DNA from: Bog-756 sp963699345
GTDB lineage: Bacteria; Actinomycetota; Acidimicrobiia; Acidimicrobiales; RAAP-2
NCBI GenBank assembly: GCA_963699345.1
Contig: CAVOTL010000005.1
Coordinates: forward strand, 1,178,001-1,242,000
Direction of reading: 5' to 3'
DNA: 64,000 nt
The translations under genes were made by a program, and so were the position numbers. Of the stretch, positions 48,456-57,364 are shown piece by piece. Position 1 is the first letter of the stretch, and the number at the start of each line of letters is the position of its first letter. A model generated the notes under the pieces. That model made no database searches. It saw only the letters and a list, made by a program, of their open reading frames with translations, and had not been told where the DNA came from.

Positions 48456-48975
48456 ACTCCCGGTGGGCGCCGACCGGTCCGATGGGGCCGGTCGGTCCGC
48501 CGGGGGCCCTGGGAGCCGTCACCGCCGGCACCGAGTCCCCACCGCCCCCGATCACGCACGTACCGCAGGTCCGGACGGTCGGCGACTCCGCTAGGCGCGC
48601 ATCGCCGATGGGCGTGCCGCACTCCTCGCACCTCCCGTACGTCCCGTCGTCGAGCCGGGCCAGGGCCAGCTCCACCTCGTCGAGCAGCGCGTCGACGGCG
48701 TCGACGGCGGACCGGTGGGCCTCCTCCTCGCCCGGCTCGATCCCGTCGTCCGCCAGGGCGGCCGAAACGCCGTCGTCGACGGCCCCGGCACCCGGCCCGA
48801 TCCCGTCGACCGGCCCGACCGGCCCGATCCCGTCGACCGGCTCGACCGGCTCGACCGGCTCGACCGCTTCGACCGTCTCCCGGACGGTCCCGGCCCCCTC
48901 GGGAGGAGCGGGTGCCACCGCATCGGGGGCGCCGCCGAGCCCGTCGTTCGCCGGCGTGGACCACTGGGTCTGCAT
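48454..48975 (-). CDS. DksA/TraR-type zinc-finger protein
   Basis: A 173-residue protein. The C-terminal half has the DksA C4 finger: LARLDDGTYGRCEECGTPIG followed by RLAESPTVRTCGTC, preceded by a coiled coil (VDALLDEVELAL). The N-terminal 70 residues are low complexity (repeated EPV and DGIGPV). Known relatives bind RNA polymerase or act as small regulators. The leaderless start ATG 48975 follows TACGCT by 7 nt, back-to-back with the next gene. Confidence 0.82.
   Translation of the reverse strand: MQTQWSTPANDGLGGAPDAVAPAPPEGAGTVRETVEAVEPVEPVEPVDGIGPVGPVDGIGPGAGAVDDGVSAALADDGIEPGEEEAHRSAVDAVDALLDEVELALARLDDGTYGRCEECGTPIGDARLAESPTVRTCGTCVIGGGGDSVPAVTAPRAPGGPTGPIGPVGAHRE
48791..48885 (-). repeat. 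Short tandem repeats in the DksA-like gene
   Basis: Repeats of the 9-bp unit CTCGACCGG and of CCGATCCCGTCGACCGG (plus strand) encode EPV and DGIGPV runs; expected to vary in length between strains. Confidence 0.7.
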
Positions 48976-48982
48976 GGTCCGG

Positions 48983-48988
48983 AGCGTA
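48983..48988 (-). promoter_or_regulatory. Candidate leaderless -10 element of the DksA-like gene (TACGCT)
   Basis: TACGCT on the minus strand, 7 nt before the ATG at 48975. Confidence 0.5.
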
Positions 48989-49010
48989 CCCCCGTCCCGG
49001 TTGCGTCCCG

Positions 49011-49016
49011 TAGGGT
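49011..49016 (+). promoter_or_regulatory. Candidate leaderless -10 element (TAGGGT)
   Basis: TAGGGT followed by a 6-nt spacer and the GTG at 49023. Confidence 0.5.
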
Positions 49017-49022
49017 TTCCCC

Positions 49023-50467
49023 GTGGAGTCCGACGACACCGGTGGGCCCGGGTACCGGCCCGACGATCCCTCGGCGCCGCTGGCCCGGCTGATCGGATCG
49101 GGCCGGACCGTCCCCTGCCTCGGCGGGGTCGAACGGACCGCCGTCGAACTCGACCAGGCGGCCTCCACCCAGGCCCACCCGGCCGTCGCCGACCGGGTCA
49201 CCGACTTCCTGCCCGGGTACTCGAGCGTGCACCGGGGGGCGGGCTACCGCTCCCGGCGCGCCACCCACGCCTACGAGGAGGCCCGGCGGGCGGTCCTGGC
49301 CTTCGCCGGGCGGGATCCGGACGGGCCCGACATCGCCATCTTCGGCCGCAACACGACCGAGTCCATCAACCACCTCGCCTACCGGCTGCGCCTCGACCCG
49401 GCGGACGTGGTGGTGACCACCGTGGTCGAGCACCACGCCAACCTGCTGCCCTGGGGCCGGGTGGCCGAGCGCCGCTACGTGGAGTGCGGTTCGGACGGGA
49501 CCTTCGACGTGGACGACGTGACCGCCGCCCTCGACGCCGGGCCGCGCCGGCCGGCCCTGCTGGCCGTCACCGGTGCCTCGAACGTCACCGGCTGGCTGCC
49601 GCCGCTGACGGAGATCATCGCCGAGGCCCACGCCCGGGACGTACCGGTGCTGGTCGACGCCGCGCAGCTCGCACCCCACCGGCCCCTGCCGGTCGACGCC
49701 GACTTCCTGGCCCTGAGCGGGCACAAGCTCTACGCGCCGTTCGGGACCGGCGCCCTCATCGGTCCCCGTCGACTCTTCGAGACCGGTGACCCGTTCCTGG
49801 CCGGGGGCGGGGCGGTCGACCTGGTGGGTCTCGACGAGGTGATCTGGACGTCGCCCCCCGACCGCGAAGAGGCGGGCTCGCCCAACGTGGTGGGGGCCAT
49901 CGCCCTGCACGCCGCCGTGGACGCGCTCGGTGCCCTCGGCTGGGACGCCGTCGTGGAGCACGAACGGGCGCTCGCCCGACCGGCTCCTCGGCGGACTGGC
50001 GCAGATCGACGGGGTCCGGCTGCTCGGACCCGTCGGGGCCGGACGGGCCGACGTCGACACGCTGCCGGTCGCCCCGTTCACCGTGGAGGGCATGCCCCAC
50101 GCGCTGGTGGCCGCCCGGCTGAGCGCCGAGTACGGGATCGCCGTGCGCCACGGCTGCTTCTGCGCCCATCCCTACGTGGTCCGCCTGCTCGGCATGGACC
50201 GGGACGCCGTCGACGCCTACCGCCGCGAGGTGCTCTCGCGGGGACCACCGCGGGGTGCCGGGGGCGGTTCGGGCGAGCGCGGGCCTCGGCACCTCGGGGG
50301 CCGACATCGACGCGCTGCTGGCGGCGGTGACGGAGCTGGCCGCCGGCCTCCCCCAGCCGGTCCCCTACGAGCAGGACACCGCCACGGGCGACTTCTTTCC
50401 CGTCACCGACGAACCCGGATGGCGTGACGCCGCCCACGAGCTCGGCGCGGCCTGCTCGCGCGGATGA
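49023..50467 (+). CDS. Class V aminotransferase / cysteine desulfurase-like protein, two frameshifts
   Basis: PLP-dependent enzyme of the SufS/NifS superfamily. FGRNTTESINHLAYRL, VEHHANLLPW, VTGASNVTGWLPP, VDAAQLAPH and LSGHKLYAPFGTGALIG (PLP Lys) lie in the first frame. A second frame has GIAVRHGCFCAHPY with a candidate catalytic Cys. A third frame ends it with TSGADIDALLAAV. The shifts are at CCC 49975-49977 and GGGG 50240-50243; dropping one base at each restores about 480 residues. The substrate is unknown; there are no Fe-S scaffold genes nearby. Confidence 0.8.
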
Positions 50468-50490
50468 CGGGCACCCCCTCCCGACCCACC

Positions 50491-50496
50491 TACGAT
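50491..50496 (+). promoter_or_regulatory. Candidate -10 element (TACGAT) before the YVTN lipoprotein
   Basis: TACGAT with a 6-nt spacer to a GTG at 50503. That GTG opens only a 13-codon reading frame whose TGA overlaps the ATG of the lipoprotein (ATGA). Confidence 0.4.
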
Positions 50497-50540
50497 CACC
50501 CGGTGCCCCGGGACCGGACCGCCATCACCCGAGCCTGCCC

Positions 50541-51538
50541 ATGAGGGGACGGATCCGACCGCCGTTTCGCCATCGCCGTGGTCGTCGGGTTGGCCGCCGC
50601 CCTCGCCGGCTGCTCGAAGGCGACGGTGACCCCGTCGGGGGGAACGGTCGTCGCCTACGTGGCCGTGGGGGCCACCCAGCCGAACCCCGGCGACGTCGTG
50701 GTCCCGGTCGACACCGCCACCGGTGACGTCGGACGGTCCATCGTCGTCGGCACCCTGCCGGCGGCCCTCGCCCTGGTGCCGGGGGGCCGGTCGCTGCTGG
50801 TCGCCGTCAAGGCGGACGATCAGCTCGTCGAGGTGTCGACGGCCACGGGCAAGGTCGAGGGGCAGCGTGGGCGTCGGGCTCGAGCCCGACGCCGTGGCCG
50901 TCACCCCCGACGGCTCGACGGCCCTGGTGGCCAACTTCGGGGCCGCCACCGTCACCGAGGTGCACCTGGCGTCGCTGACCGCCGGGCCGACCGTGCCCGT
51001 CGGGCGCCAGCCCGTGGCCGTCGCCGTCACCCCCGACGGGCGCCGCGCCCTCGTCGTCAACTTCCAGGACGGGACGATGACCCCGATCGCCCTGCCGTCC
51101 CTCTCCCCCGGGCCCCCCGTCGCCGTCGGCGCCGAACCGGTGGCGGTGGCGGTGCCCCGCTCCGGTTCGGTGGCCCTGGTGGCCGACTTCGAGACGAGCG
51201 GCCTCACCCCGGTCGCCCTCCCCTCGCTCGTGCCCGGGCCGGAGGTCGCGCTCGGGGCCAATCCCACGGGCATCGCCATCCCGGCCGGCGGTGCGGTCGC
51301 CTGGGTGAGTGCCGGCGACGGCGTGACCCCGGTGTCGGTGGCCGGCGGCCTGGTGGGGAGAGCGGTTCCGGTCGACGCCCCGGCCCAGTGCATCGCCGCG
51401 GGTCCGCCCGGCCGGGTCTGGGTGTGCAGCGGCGACGGGGCCGTGGTCGAGGTCGCCCTCGCCACCGGTCGCGTGGTCCGCCGCGTGGCCCTCGACGGCC
51501 TGCCGGCGGCCGTCGCGGTGACCGGCGCCCCCTCGTAG
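50541..51538 (+). CDS. Lipoprotein with YVTN-type beta-propeller, two frameshifts
   Basis: A short basic N-terminus and a hydrophobic signal helix end in a lipobox (GLAAALAGC), so the mature protein is probably lipid-anchored outside. The rest repeats PDAVAVTPDGSTALVANFG, QPVAVAVTPDGRRALVVNF and similar units, the pattern of YVTN propellers, with at least five blades visible. Shifts lie at CC 50555-50556 and GGGG 50859-50862. Possible alternative: translation from GTG 50503 with a further indel. No function is evident. Confidence 0.72.
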
Positions 51539-51544
51539 GCGCCG

Positions 51545-52288
51545 TCAGCCGTGGACCGGCGGGAGCGTCGGCGTCGGCGTGCCGGACCCGTCCCCCGGCA
51601 CCCGGGTGGCGACGAAGCGGACCGTCCGACGGTGGGTGAAGCCCATCGCCTCGTACAGCCGGATGGCCCCGGTGTTGTCGGCCGCCGCGTGCAGGAACGG
51701 CGTCTCGCCCCGGGCGGCGATGCCGGCGGCCACCACCCGGACCAGGTGCTCCCCGAGGCCCCGGCGTCGGTGGTCGGGATGGGTCGCCACCGCGCTGATC
51801 TCGCACCAGGCCTCGGGGTGGAACCGCTGGCCGGCCATGGCCACGAGCCGTCCGTCGCTCCGGACGCCGACGTACCCGCCGAGCTCCCACGTCCGGGGTG
51901 AGAAGGGCCCGGGCCGGGCCAGCGCCACCAGTTCGAGCATCTCGTCGGCGTCCGGCCTGCCGAGGGGGACGACCTCCAGGTCCGGCCGCCGGGCCACGAC
52001 GGTGTCCGGCGTCTCCGCCAGCTGCTCGCCGGTCATCTGCACCCCGACGCCGTCGTACTCCACCCCCCAGCCGTCGGGCGGGTCGCCGACGCGGCCCGTC
52101 ACGATCACCACGCCGCCGGGTCCGACCAGCTCCTCCATGGCCCGCCAGTGCCCGGGCCCGGGGACGTCGGCGAACCCGCCGAAGTGCGACACGTCGGGCC
52201 GGTAGCGCGCCGCCGGCCCACCGCGTTCGCCCAGGCGGTGGTGGGTCCCCTCCAGCGATGACCAGACGGGGTTGTCGAGGGGGTGCAC
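51545..52288 (-). CDS. GNAT-family (FR47-like) acetyltransferase
   Basis: About 247 residues. The acetyl-CoA loop VATHPDHRRRGLGEHLV is near residue 175, followed by NTGAIRLYEAMGF, the usual motif B. The N-terminal half (SLEGTHHRLGERGG and DVSHFGGFADVP) resembles FR47-like proteins. I chose GTG 52288, before HPLDNPVWSSL, since the further upstream frame is low-complexity. Substrate unknown. Confidence 0.78.
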   Translation of the reverse strand: MHPLDNPVWSSLEGTHHRLGERGGPAARYRPDVSHFGGFADVPGPGHWRAMEELVGPGGVVIVTGRVGDPPDGWGVEYDGVGVQMTGEQLAETPDTVVARRPDLEVVPLGRPDADEMLELVALARPGPFSPRTWELGGYVGVRSDGRLVAMAGQRFHPEAWCEISAVATHPDHRRRGLGEHLVRVVAAGIAARGETPFLHAAADNTGAIRLYEAMGFTHRRTVRFVATRVPGDGSGTPTPTLPPVHG

Positions 52289-52407
52289 GGGGATCGGCTC
52301 CGGTCGGGGATCGGGGGTGGGTCGGGGGGGACACGCCGCGGGCAGGAGGCCGCCGGCCGCCGCCGCCGAACCTAGTGGACGGACGGCGACCGGGAGCCGG
52401 AAACCGG

Positions 52408-52413
52408 TACGCT
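52408..52413 (+). promoter_or_regulatory. Candidate leaderless -10 element (TACGCT) of a small gene
   Basis: TACGCT with a 5-nt spacer to the GTG at 52419. Confidence 0.35.
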
Positions 52414-52418
52414 GCGGT

Positions 52419-52607
52419 GTGGCCCAGATCCACCGGTTCCTCGTGTTGTGGGGACAGATGGGCAGACCCCGCTTCACGATCGAGGTCGTCGACGCGTGGG
52501 ACGCCGATCACGCGCTGGTCGTGGCCGCCGATCTCCACCCCGAACTGCACCGCCCACGCGTGGCGGTCCCGGCCTCGCCCGCCGGGCCGATCCCCGGCGG
52601 TCCGTGA
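52419..52607 (+). CDS. Small protein of unknown function (62 aa)
   Basis: MAQIHRFLVLWGQMGRPRF, then TIEVVDAWDADHALVVAADL and a Pro-rich tail. I recognise no family. It is supported by the leaderless -10 spacing and its position between divergent and convergent genes. It could be spurious. Confidence 0.4.
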   Translation: MAQIHRFLVLWGQMGRPRFTIEVVDAWDADHALVVAADLHPELHRPRVAVPASPAGPIPGGP

Positions 52608-52613
52608 CCCCGG

Positions 52614-53849
52614 TCAGTCCACCAGTGCCTGGTAGACGAGCTGACTGAGCTCCGATCGGATGGGGTGGCTGCCCGAGGGCAGCAGCTGGGTCAGGAAGAG
52701 GCCCGTGATCTCCTCGACGGGATCCACCCAGAAGGCGGTGCTGGCCGCCCCGCCCCAGTGGTACGAGCCGGCCGTCCCGAGCACCTTGGACTTGACGGGG
52801 TCGTCCACCACCGCGAACCCGAGGCCGAAGCCCGTGCCGTCGAACGTGGTCTCGGAGAAGAGCGGTCGGCCGAACTGTTCGAGGTCGACCCCGCCGGGCA
52901 GGTGGTTGGTGGTCATGTAGTCGACGGTGCGGCTCCCGAGCAGGCGCACGCCCTCGTACTCGCCCCCCCGACGGAGCAGTTCGACGAAGCGGTGGTAGTC
53001 GGCGGCGGTGCCGACCAGGCCGCCGCCGCCGGACAGCGCGTCCGGTGGCGACAGGGCGGCCGACCCGATGGCGTCCATCCGGGTGGCCGAACCGGTGGTC
53101 GGGTCGGGCACGTAGAGCGCGGCCAGCCGGCCGGCGTCGGCGGGTGGGACGTGGAACCGCGTGTCGACCATCCCCAGGGGACCCAAGATCCGCTCGTCGA
53201 AGAAGCGGTCGAGGGACAGGCCCGAAGCGACCTCGACGACCCGACCGAGGACGTCGGTGGCGACCGAGTAGCTCCACTCCGTGCCGGGCTGGAACAACAG
53301 GGGCAGGGAGGCCCAGGCGTCGCAGCACCCGGCCAGATCGAGTCCGGGGGGCGACCCCAGCTCGAAGCCGGCCGCCCGGTACATGGCATCCACCGGGGAC
53401 GCGTACTGGAAGCCGTACGTCAGACCGGCCGTGTGGGTGAGCAGGTGCCAGATCTGCATCGACCCGGTGACCGGCTCGGTCACCGGCCGGAAGTGGTTGC
53501 CACCCCGGAACACACGGGTCTCGGCGAAGGCCGGGACGAAGTCGGAGACGGGATCCTTCAGCTCGAAGGCCCCCTCCTCGTAGAGCATCATGGCGGCCAC
53601 CGACGTGACCGCCTTGGTCATCGAGTACATCCGGAAGATGGTGTCGAGTTCCATGGGGAGCCCCGCCTCGCGGTCCCGGTGGCCGTAAGTGGACAGGTGG
53701 ACGATCTCGCCGCGGCGGGCGAGCAGGACCAGCCAACCGGCCAGGCGGCCGTCGTCGACGTAGGTGCGGAAGTGGTCGTCGATGCGGGACAGGCGTCCGG
53801 CGTCGAACCCGACATCGCCCGGATCGACCCGGACCTCGAGCGTGGTCAT
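52614..53849 (-). CDS. Serine hydrolase, class C beta-lactamase family
   Basis: About 411 residues. The Ser-x-x-Lys motif is SMTK near residue 76, the Tyr motif is WSYSVATDVLG near 195, and the third is HWGGAAST near 370, all as in esterases/beta-lactamases of this family. There is no signal peptide, so it is likely cytoplasmic and more probably an esterase than an antibiotic-resistance enzyme. GGAGGAGGGG precedes the ATG at 53849; ATG 53855 is too close to it. TAGGCT lies upstream on the minus strand. Confidence 0.88.
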   Translation of the reverse strand: MTTLEVRVDPGDVGFDAGRLSRIDDHFRTYVDDGRLAGWLVLLARRGEIVHLSTYGHRDREAGLPMELDTIFRMYSMTKAVTSVAAMMLYEEGAFELKDPVSDFVPAFAETRVFRGGNHFRPVTEPVTGSMQIWHLLTHTAGLTYGFQYASPVDAMYRAAGFELGSPPGLDLAGCCDAWASLPLLFQPGTEWSYSVATDVLGRVVEVASGLSLDRFFDERILGPLGMVDTRFHVPPADAGRLAALYVPDPTTGSATRMDAIGSAALSPPDALSGGGGLVGTAADYHRFVELLRRGGEYEGVRLLGSRTVDYMTTNHLPGGVDLEQFGRPLFSETTFDGTGFGLGFAVVDDPVKSKVLGTAGSYHWGGAASTAFWVDPVEEITGLFLTQLLPSGSHPIRSELSQLVYQALVD

Positions 53850-53944
53850 GGGCATCCCCTCCTCCTCGGCCGGCCGTCCGGACCGGCGGCGGTGACGCGC
53901 AGCCTACCGACGCCGCCGCCGGGGGATCCGGGTCGGAGTCTCCG

Positions 53945-53950
53945 TAGTCT
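53945..53950 (+). promoter_or_regulatory. Candidate leaderless -10 element of the methyltransferase (TAGTCT)
   Basis: TAGTCT with a 6-nt spacer to the GTG at 53957. Confidence 0.5.
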
Positions 53951-53956
53951 GGACGG

Positions 53957-54709
53957 GTGACCGGGCCCAGCTTCGACGAGCGGCGGCTGTCCTTCGGCGA
54001 GGAGGCGGCGCGCTACGACACCTACCGTCCCGGGTACGCGCCCCGGGCGATCGACTGGGTGCTCGACGGGGCCTCCCGACCGGTCCACGACGTGGCCGAC
54101 GTCGGCGCCGGGACCGGGAAGCTGACCCGGGCGCTGGTGGCGCGGGGACTGTCCGTCACCGCGGTCGAACCCGACCCCGGGATGTTGGAGGCGTTGCTCG
54201 ACGCCGCGTCCGGCGTTCGGGGGGAGCGCGCGTCCGCCGAGCACCTGCCCCTCGGGGACGCCAGCGTCGACGCCCTGTTCGTGGGGCAGGCCTGGCACTG
54301 GTTCGACGCCGAGCCGACCGCCCGGGAGTTCCGACGGGTGCTCCGGTCCGGCGGGGTGGTCGGCATCCTGTGGAACGACCGGGACGACACGGCCGCCGCC
54401 TGGCTCGGCGAGCTGCGGACGCTGCTGGAGGACCAGTTCGTCGCCCGGTACACGAGCGACGAGTCGGCCCGGTCGCTCGAAGCGGAGTTTCCGGGGGTGG
54501 AGGCGGACCTCTTCCCCCACACTCTGGTCCTCGAGCCCGAGGCCATGGTCGGCCTGGTGTCGACGTACTCCTACGTACGGCTCCGCGACGACGCCGACGA
54601 GGTGATCGATGCGGCCCGGGCGCTGCTCCCCGATCCGGTGGAGGTCGACGGTCGTCCGGTGATCGAGATCCCCCACCGCACGGCGGCGTACCGGTGGAGG
54701 CGCCCCTGA
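53957..54709 (+). CDS. Class I SAM-dependent methyltransferase (type 11)
   Basis: A 250-residue enzyme. Motif I is VADVGAGTGKLTRAL near residue 47, AVEPDPGMLEAL follows as the SAM acidic loop, and ASAEHLPLGDASVDALFVGQAWHWF is motif II-III, the usual pattern of ubiquinone/menaquinone-type methyltransferases. The substrate cannot be read from the sequence. Confidence 0.88.
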   Translation: MTGPSFDERRLSFGEEAARYDTYRPGYAPRAIDWVLDGASRPVHDVADVGAGTGKLTRALVARGLSVTAVEPDPGMLEALLDAASGVRGERASAEHLPLGDASVDALFVGQAWHWFDAEPTAREFRRVLRSGGVVGILWNDRDDTAAAWLGELRTLLEDQFVARYTSDESARSLEAEFPGVEADLFPHTLVLEPEAMVGLVSTYSYVRLRDDADEVIDAARALLPDPVEVDGRPVIEIPHRTAAYRWRRP

Positions 54710-54783
54710 ACCCGGGTCGCGGACCTCCCCGGGTGACGCCCGGAGGCAACCATTCTGCAACCGACCGCGGCGCCGACGCCAGG

Positions 54784-54789
54784 TAGCGT
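54784..54789 (+). promoter_or_regulatory. Candidate -10 element (TAGCGT) of the pentapeptide-repeat gene
   Basis: TAGCGT lies about 57 nt before the GTG at 54847; AGGGGGTGGCGG before the start acts as ribosome-binding site. Confidence 0.35.
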
Positions 54790-54846
54790 GGTGAGGAGTC
54801 GCCCGACGGACGGTGTGTCCTCGGGGTCCCGGGCAGGGGGTGGCGG

Positions 54847-57318
54847 GTGCGAGAGAGCCGCGGTCGACGGTGGATGGTCGCCGGGGTGTGCGTGGTGTCG
54901 ACGGTGTCCCTCGTCGGGATCGGCACGTCGGCCGGCGCGGCAACTCCGACGCGAGGCGCGACCCAGCGGCCGGCCTCGGGGACCAGGACCCCCGCTCCCA
55001 CCGTGGCCGGCCTGACCGCCGCCCGGTCGCTCGTGCTCGGAGGCCACTGGCTCGTCACCCTGACAGCCACCGTGGACCATGCGGTCAGCTGCACCTTCTC
55101 CTCGAACAAGCCGGCGACGGGTCTCTCCATCGCTGCCCCGTGCACGAGTGGAGTCGTGTCCGACCCGGTCGAGATCCCGGTGGGTACCCGCAAGAAGGCG
55201 GTCACCTACACGTTCACGCTGGCGGTCACCGGGACGAAGACGGTGAAGGCGAAGGTGACCGTCCCCGACGGCACGACGACCTGCACCGACATCACACCCG
55301 ACGCCGACCTCGCCCGGTGCGACCTGGTGGGCGCGGATCTGGCCGGCGCCGATCTGGCCGGCGCCGATCTGACCGGGGCGGACCTGGCCGGCGCCGATCT
55401 CGGGAGCACGGACCTCAGCGGGGCCACACTGGCCGGCACCGACCTGACGGGGGCGGTGCTGACCGAGGCCACGCTGTCGGAAACCGACCTGGCCGGTGCG
55501 CAACTGACCGGCACCGAGCTGTCCGGCGCGACGAGCGGGGGCATCATCGGCGAACCGTCGGCGCTCCCGGAGGACTGGAGGCTGGTCGACGGGTACCTGG
55601 TCGGCCCCGACGCCGATCTGGCCGGCGCCCACCTGGACGGTGCCGATCTTGCGGGAGCCGACCTCACCGACGCCTCTCTCGGGTCCGCGAGTCTGATCGG
55701 AGTCGACCTTTCGGGGGCCGTCCTGACCGGCGCGTCCGGATCACCGGCGGTGTCCGGTGGAGTCACCGGGACCCCGGCCGCGCTCCCCGCCGGGTGGGCG
55801 CTCGTCGAGGGCTATCTGGTCGGACCCGGCGACGACCTCGCCGGTCTGGACCTGTCCGGGACCGACCTAGCGGGAGTCGACCTGTCGGGCACCGATCTGT
55901 CCGACGCCGACCTGACCGATGCCGACCTGCAGGGCACCAGCATCAGCGGGGTCGACCTGACCGGGGCGACGCTGACCGGGCTCGTGTCCGGTGGTCTGGT
56001 GGGTACCACCTCCGAGCTGCCCCCGGGTTGGACGGTGACCTCCGGCTATCTCGTCGGCTCCGGGGCGGACCTGGTGGACGCGGATCTGCAGTTCGCGAGC
56101 CTGGCGTTCCTTGACCTGTCGGACACGGATCTCTCGGGCGCCCAACTCCAGGGATCGGACTTCCAGGGCGCGACGCTGACCGACGACGATCTATCGGGGG
56201 CGAATCTCTCCGCGGTGAACCTGGAGTCGGCCACGTTGACCGACGACGACCTCTCCCAGGTGAACCTCACGGCGGCGATACTGTCTGATGCCGATCTCCA
56301 CGGAGCGGATCTCGAGGGCGACTCGCTGGAGGGCACGGACCTGTTCAGAGCCGACCTCGGAAGTTCCACGCTGAGTGGCACCTACCTGGTGGCTGCGGAC
56401 CTCCACGGCGCGGATCTGTCCGCTTCGAACCTCGCCGGGGCCGACCTGGTGGGCGCGCAGCTCGCAGACGCCGAGTCCGGGGGGATCATCGGGACACCCA
56501 GCGAACTCCCGTCGGGTTGGGAGCTGATCGGCGGCTTCCTGATCGGCCCGGGAGCAGATCTCGGGACCGCCGGCCTGTCCGGTCTCGACCTCTCGGGCGT
56601 CGACCTCGTCGGTGCGGACCTCTACGGCGCCACGCTGACCGGCACCAACCTGTCCTCCGCCGACCTGTCCGACGCCGATCTCCTCGGAGCGGACCTGTCG
56701 GACGGCGACCTCGACGGGGCGGCACTTACCCATGCCGACCTGACGGGCGCCGACGCCACCGGCGCCGACCTCACGGGCGCCGAGCTGACCGGCGCCGATC
56801 TCCTGGACGTCGATCTGGACGGAGCCATACTCACCCTCGCGACGTGGTCCGACACCACTTGCCCCGATGGGACCGACAGCGATGACGACGGAGCTACGTG
56901 TGCGGCCAACGAATCCCCGGCGCCCGCTCCCCCGGACCTGGTCGGAGCCGTCACCGCCGCCCAGGCAGCGGCCGCGGAAAACGACGGCTCGTTCCAAGGC
57001 ATGACGTTCGCCCAGCTCGATGCCGCTGATCCCTCCGTGCAGTTCATCCCGGACCCCTCGACCGGTGGCGACCAGATCTCCACGTACGTTTCGGAGGACG
57101 GGAACGGGATCGTCCTGGCCACGACGACCGGGGACGGGGTCTGCTGGTACGAGGCCTACAACCCGTATGTGGTGGTGCAGGACAGCGGTCCTTACGGCGG
57201 CCCGTCGCCGGCTCCGGTGGCACAAGGATTCTGGTCGGGCGTGAGCACCGACGCCGCCTCCTGCCAGCCGGGAGGGCCGGCGACCATCATCTGGCAGTCC
57301 GGCACGTCTTCCACCTGA
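54847..57318 (+). CDS. Secreted pentapeptide-repeat protein
   Basis: An 823-residue protein. The basic N-terminus plus a hydrophobic helix (VCVVSTVSLVGIGTSAGAA) is a signal peptide. A beta-domain of about 110 residues follows, then long runs of A(D/N)LxG pentapeptides from about residue 150 to 665, predicted to fold as a right-handed quadrilateral beta-helix. Four near-identical spacers of about 29 residues (SGGIIGEPSALPEDW, then YLVGPDADL) interrupt the runs. DGTDSDDDGATC near residue 680 resembles a calcium-binding loop. The C-terminal region of 140 residues is Thr/Ser/Gly-rich. The role is unknown. Confidence 0.85.
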   Translation: MRESRGRRWMVAGVCVVSTVSLVGIGTSAGAATPTRGATQRPASGTRTPAPTVAGLTAARSLVLGGHWLVTLTATVDHAVSCTFSSNKPATGLSIAAPCTSGVVSDPVEIPVGTRKKAVTYTFTLAVTGTKTVKAKVTVPDGTTTCTDITPDADLARCDLVGADLAGADLAGADLTGADLAGADLGSTDLSGATLAGTDLTGAVLTEATLSETDLAGAQLTGTELSGATSGGIIGEPSALPEDWRLVDGYLVGPDADLAGAHLDGADLAGADLTDASLGSASLIGVDLSGAVLTGASGSPAVSGGVTGTPAALPAGWALVEGYLVGPGDDLAGLDLSGTDLAGVDLSGTDLSDADLTDADLQGTSISGVDLTGATLTGLVSGGLVGTTSELPPGWTVTSGYLVGSGADLVDADLQFASLAFLDLSDTDLSGAQLQGSDFQGATLTDDDLSGANLSAVNLESATLTDDDLSQVNLTAAILSDADLHGADLEGDSLEGTDLFRADLGSSTLSGTYLVAADLHGADLSASNLAGADLVGAQLADAESGGIIGTPSELPSGWELIGGFLIGPGADLGTAGLSGLDLSGVDLVGADLYGATLTGTNLSSADLSDADLLGADLSDGDLDGAALTHADLTGADATGADLTGAELTGADLLDVDLDGAILTLATWSDTTCPDGTDSDDDGATCAANESPAPAPPDLVGAVTAAQAAAAENDGSFQGMTFAQLDAADPSVQFIPDPSTGGDQISTYVSEDGNGIVLATTTGDGVCWYEAYNPYVVVQDSGPYGGPSPAPVAQGFWSGVSTDAASCQPGGPATIIWQSGTSST

Positions 57319-57364
57319 AGGAGGGGACCCAACGGGGAATAGTGGCTGACGGCATCTGGTTGCA

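Noticed and set aside
11753..50862. Programmed ribosomal frameshifting as explanation of the many breaks
   Set aside because: The breaks occur in unrelated housekeeping genes, at different places within them and without slippery heptamers or stop codons nearby; indel errors fit better.
52614..53849. An antibiotic-resistance beta-lactamase
   Set aside because: The protein has no signal peptide and is closer to cytoplasmic esterase-type members of the class C fold.
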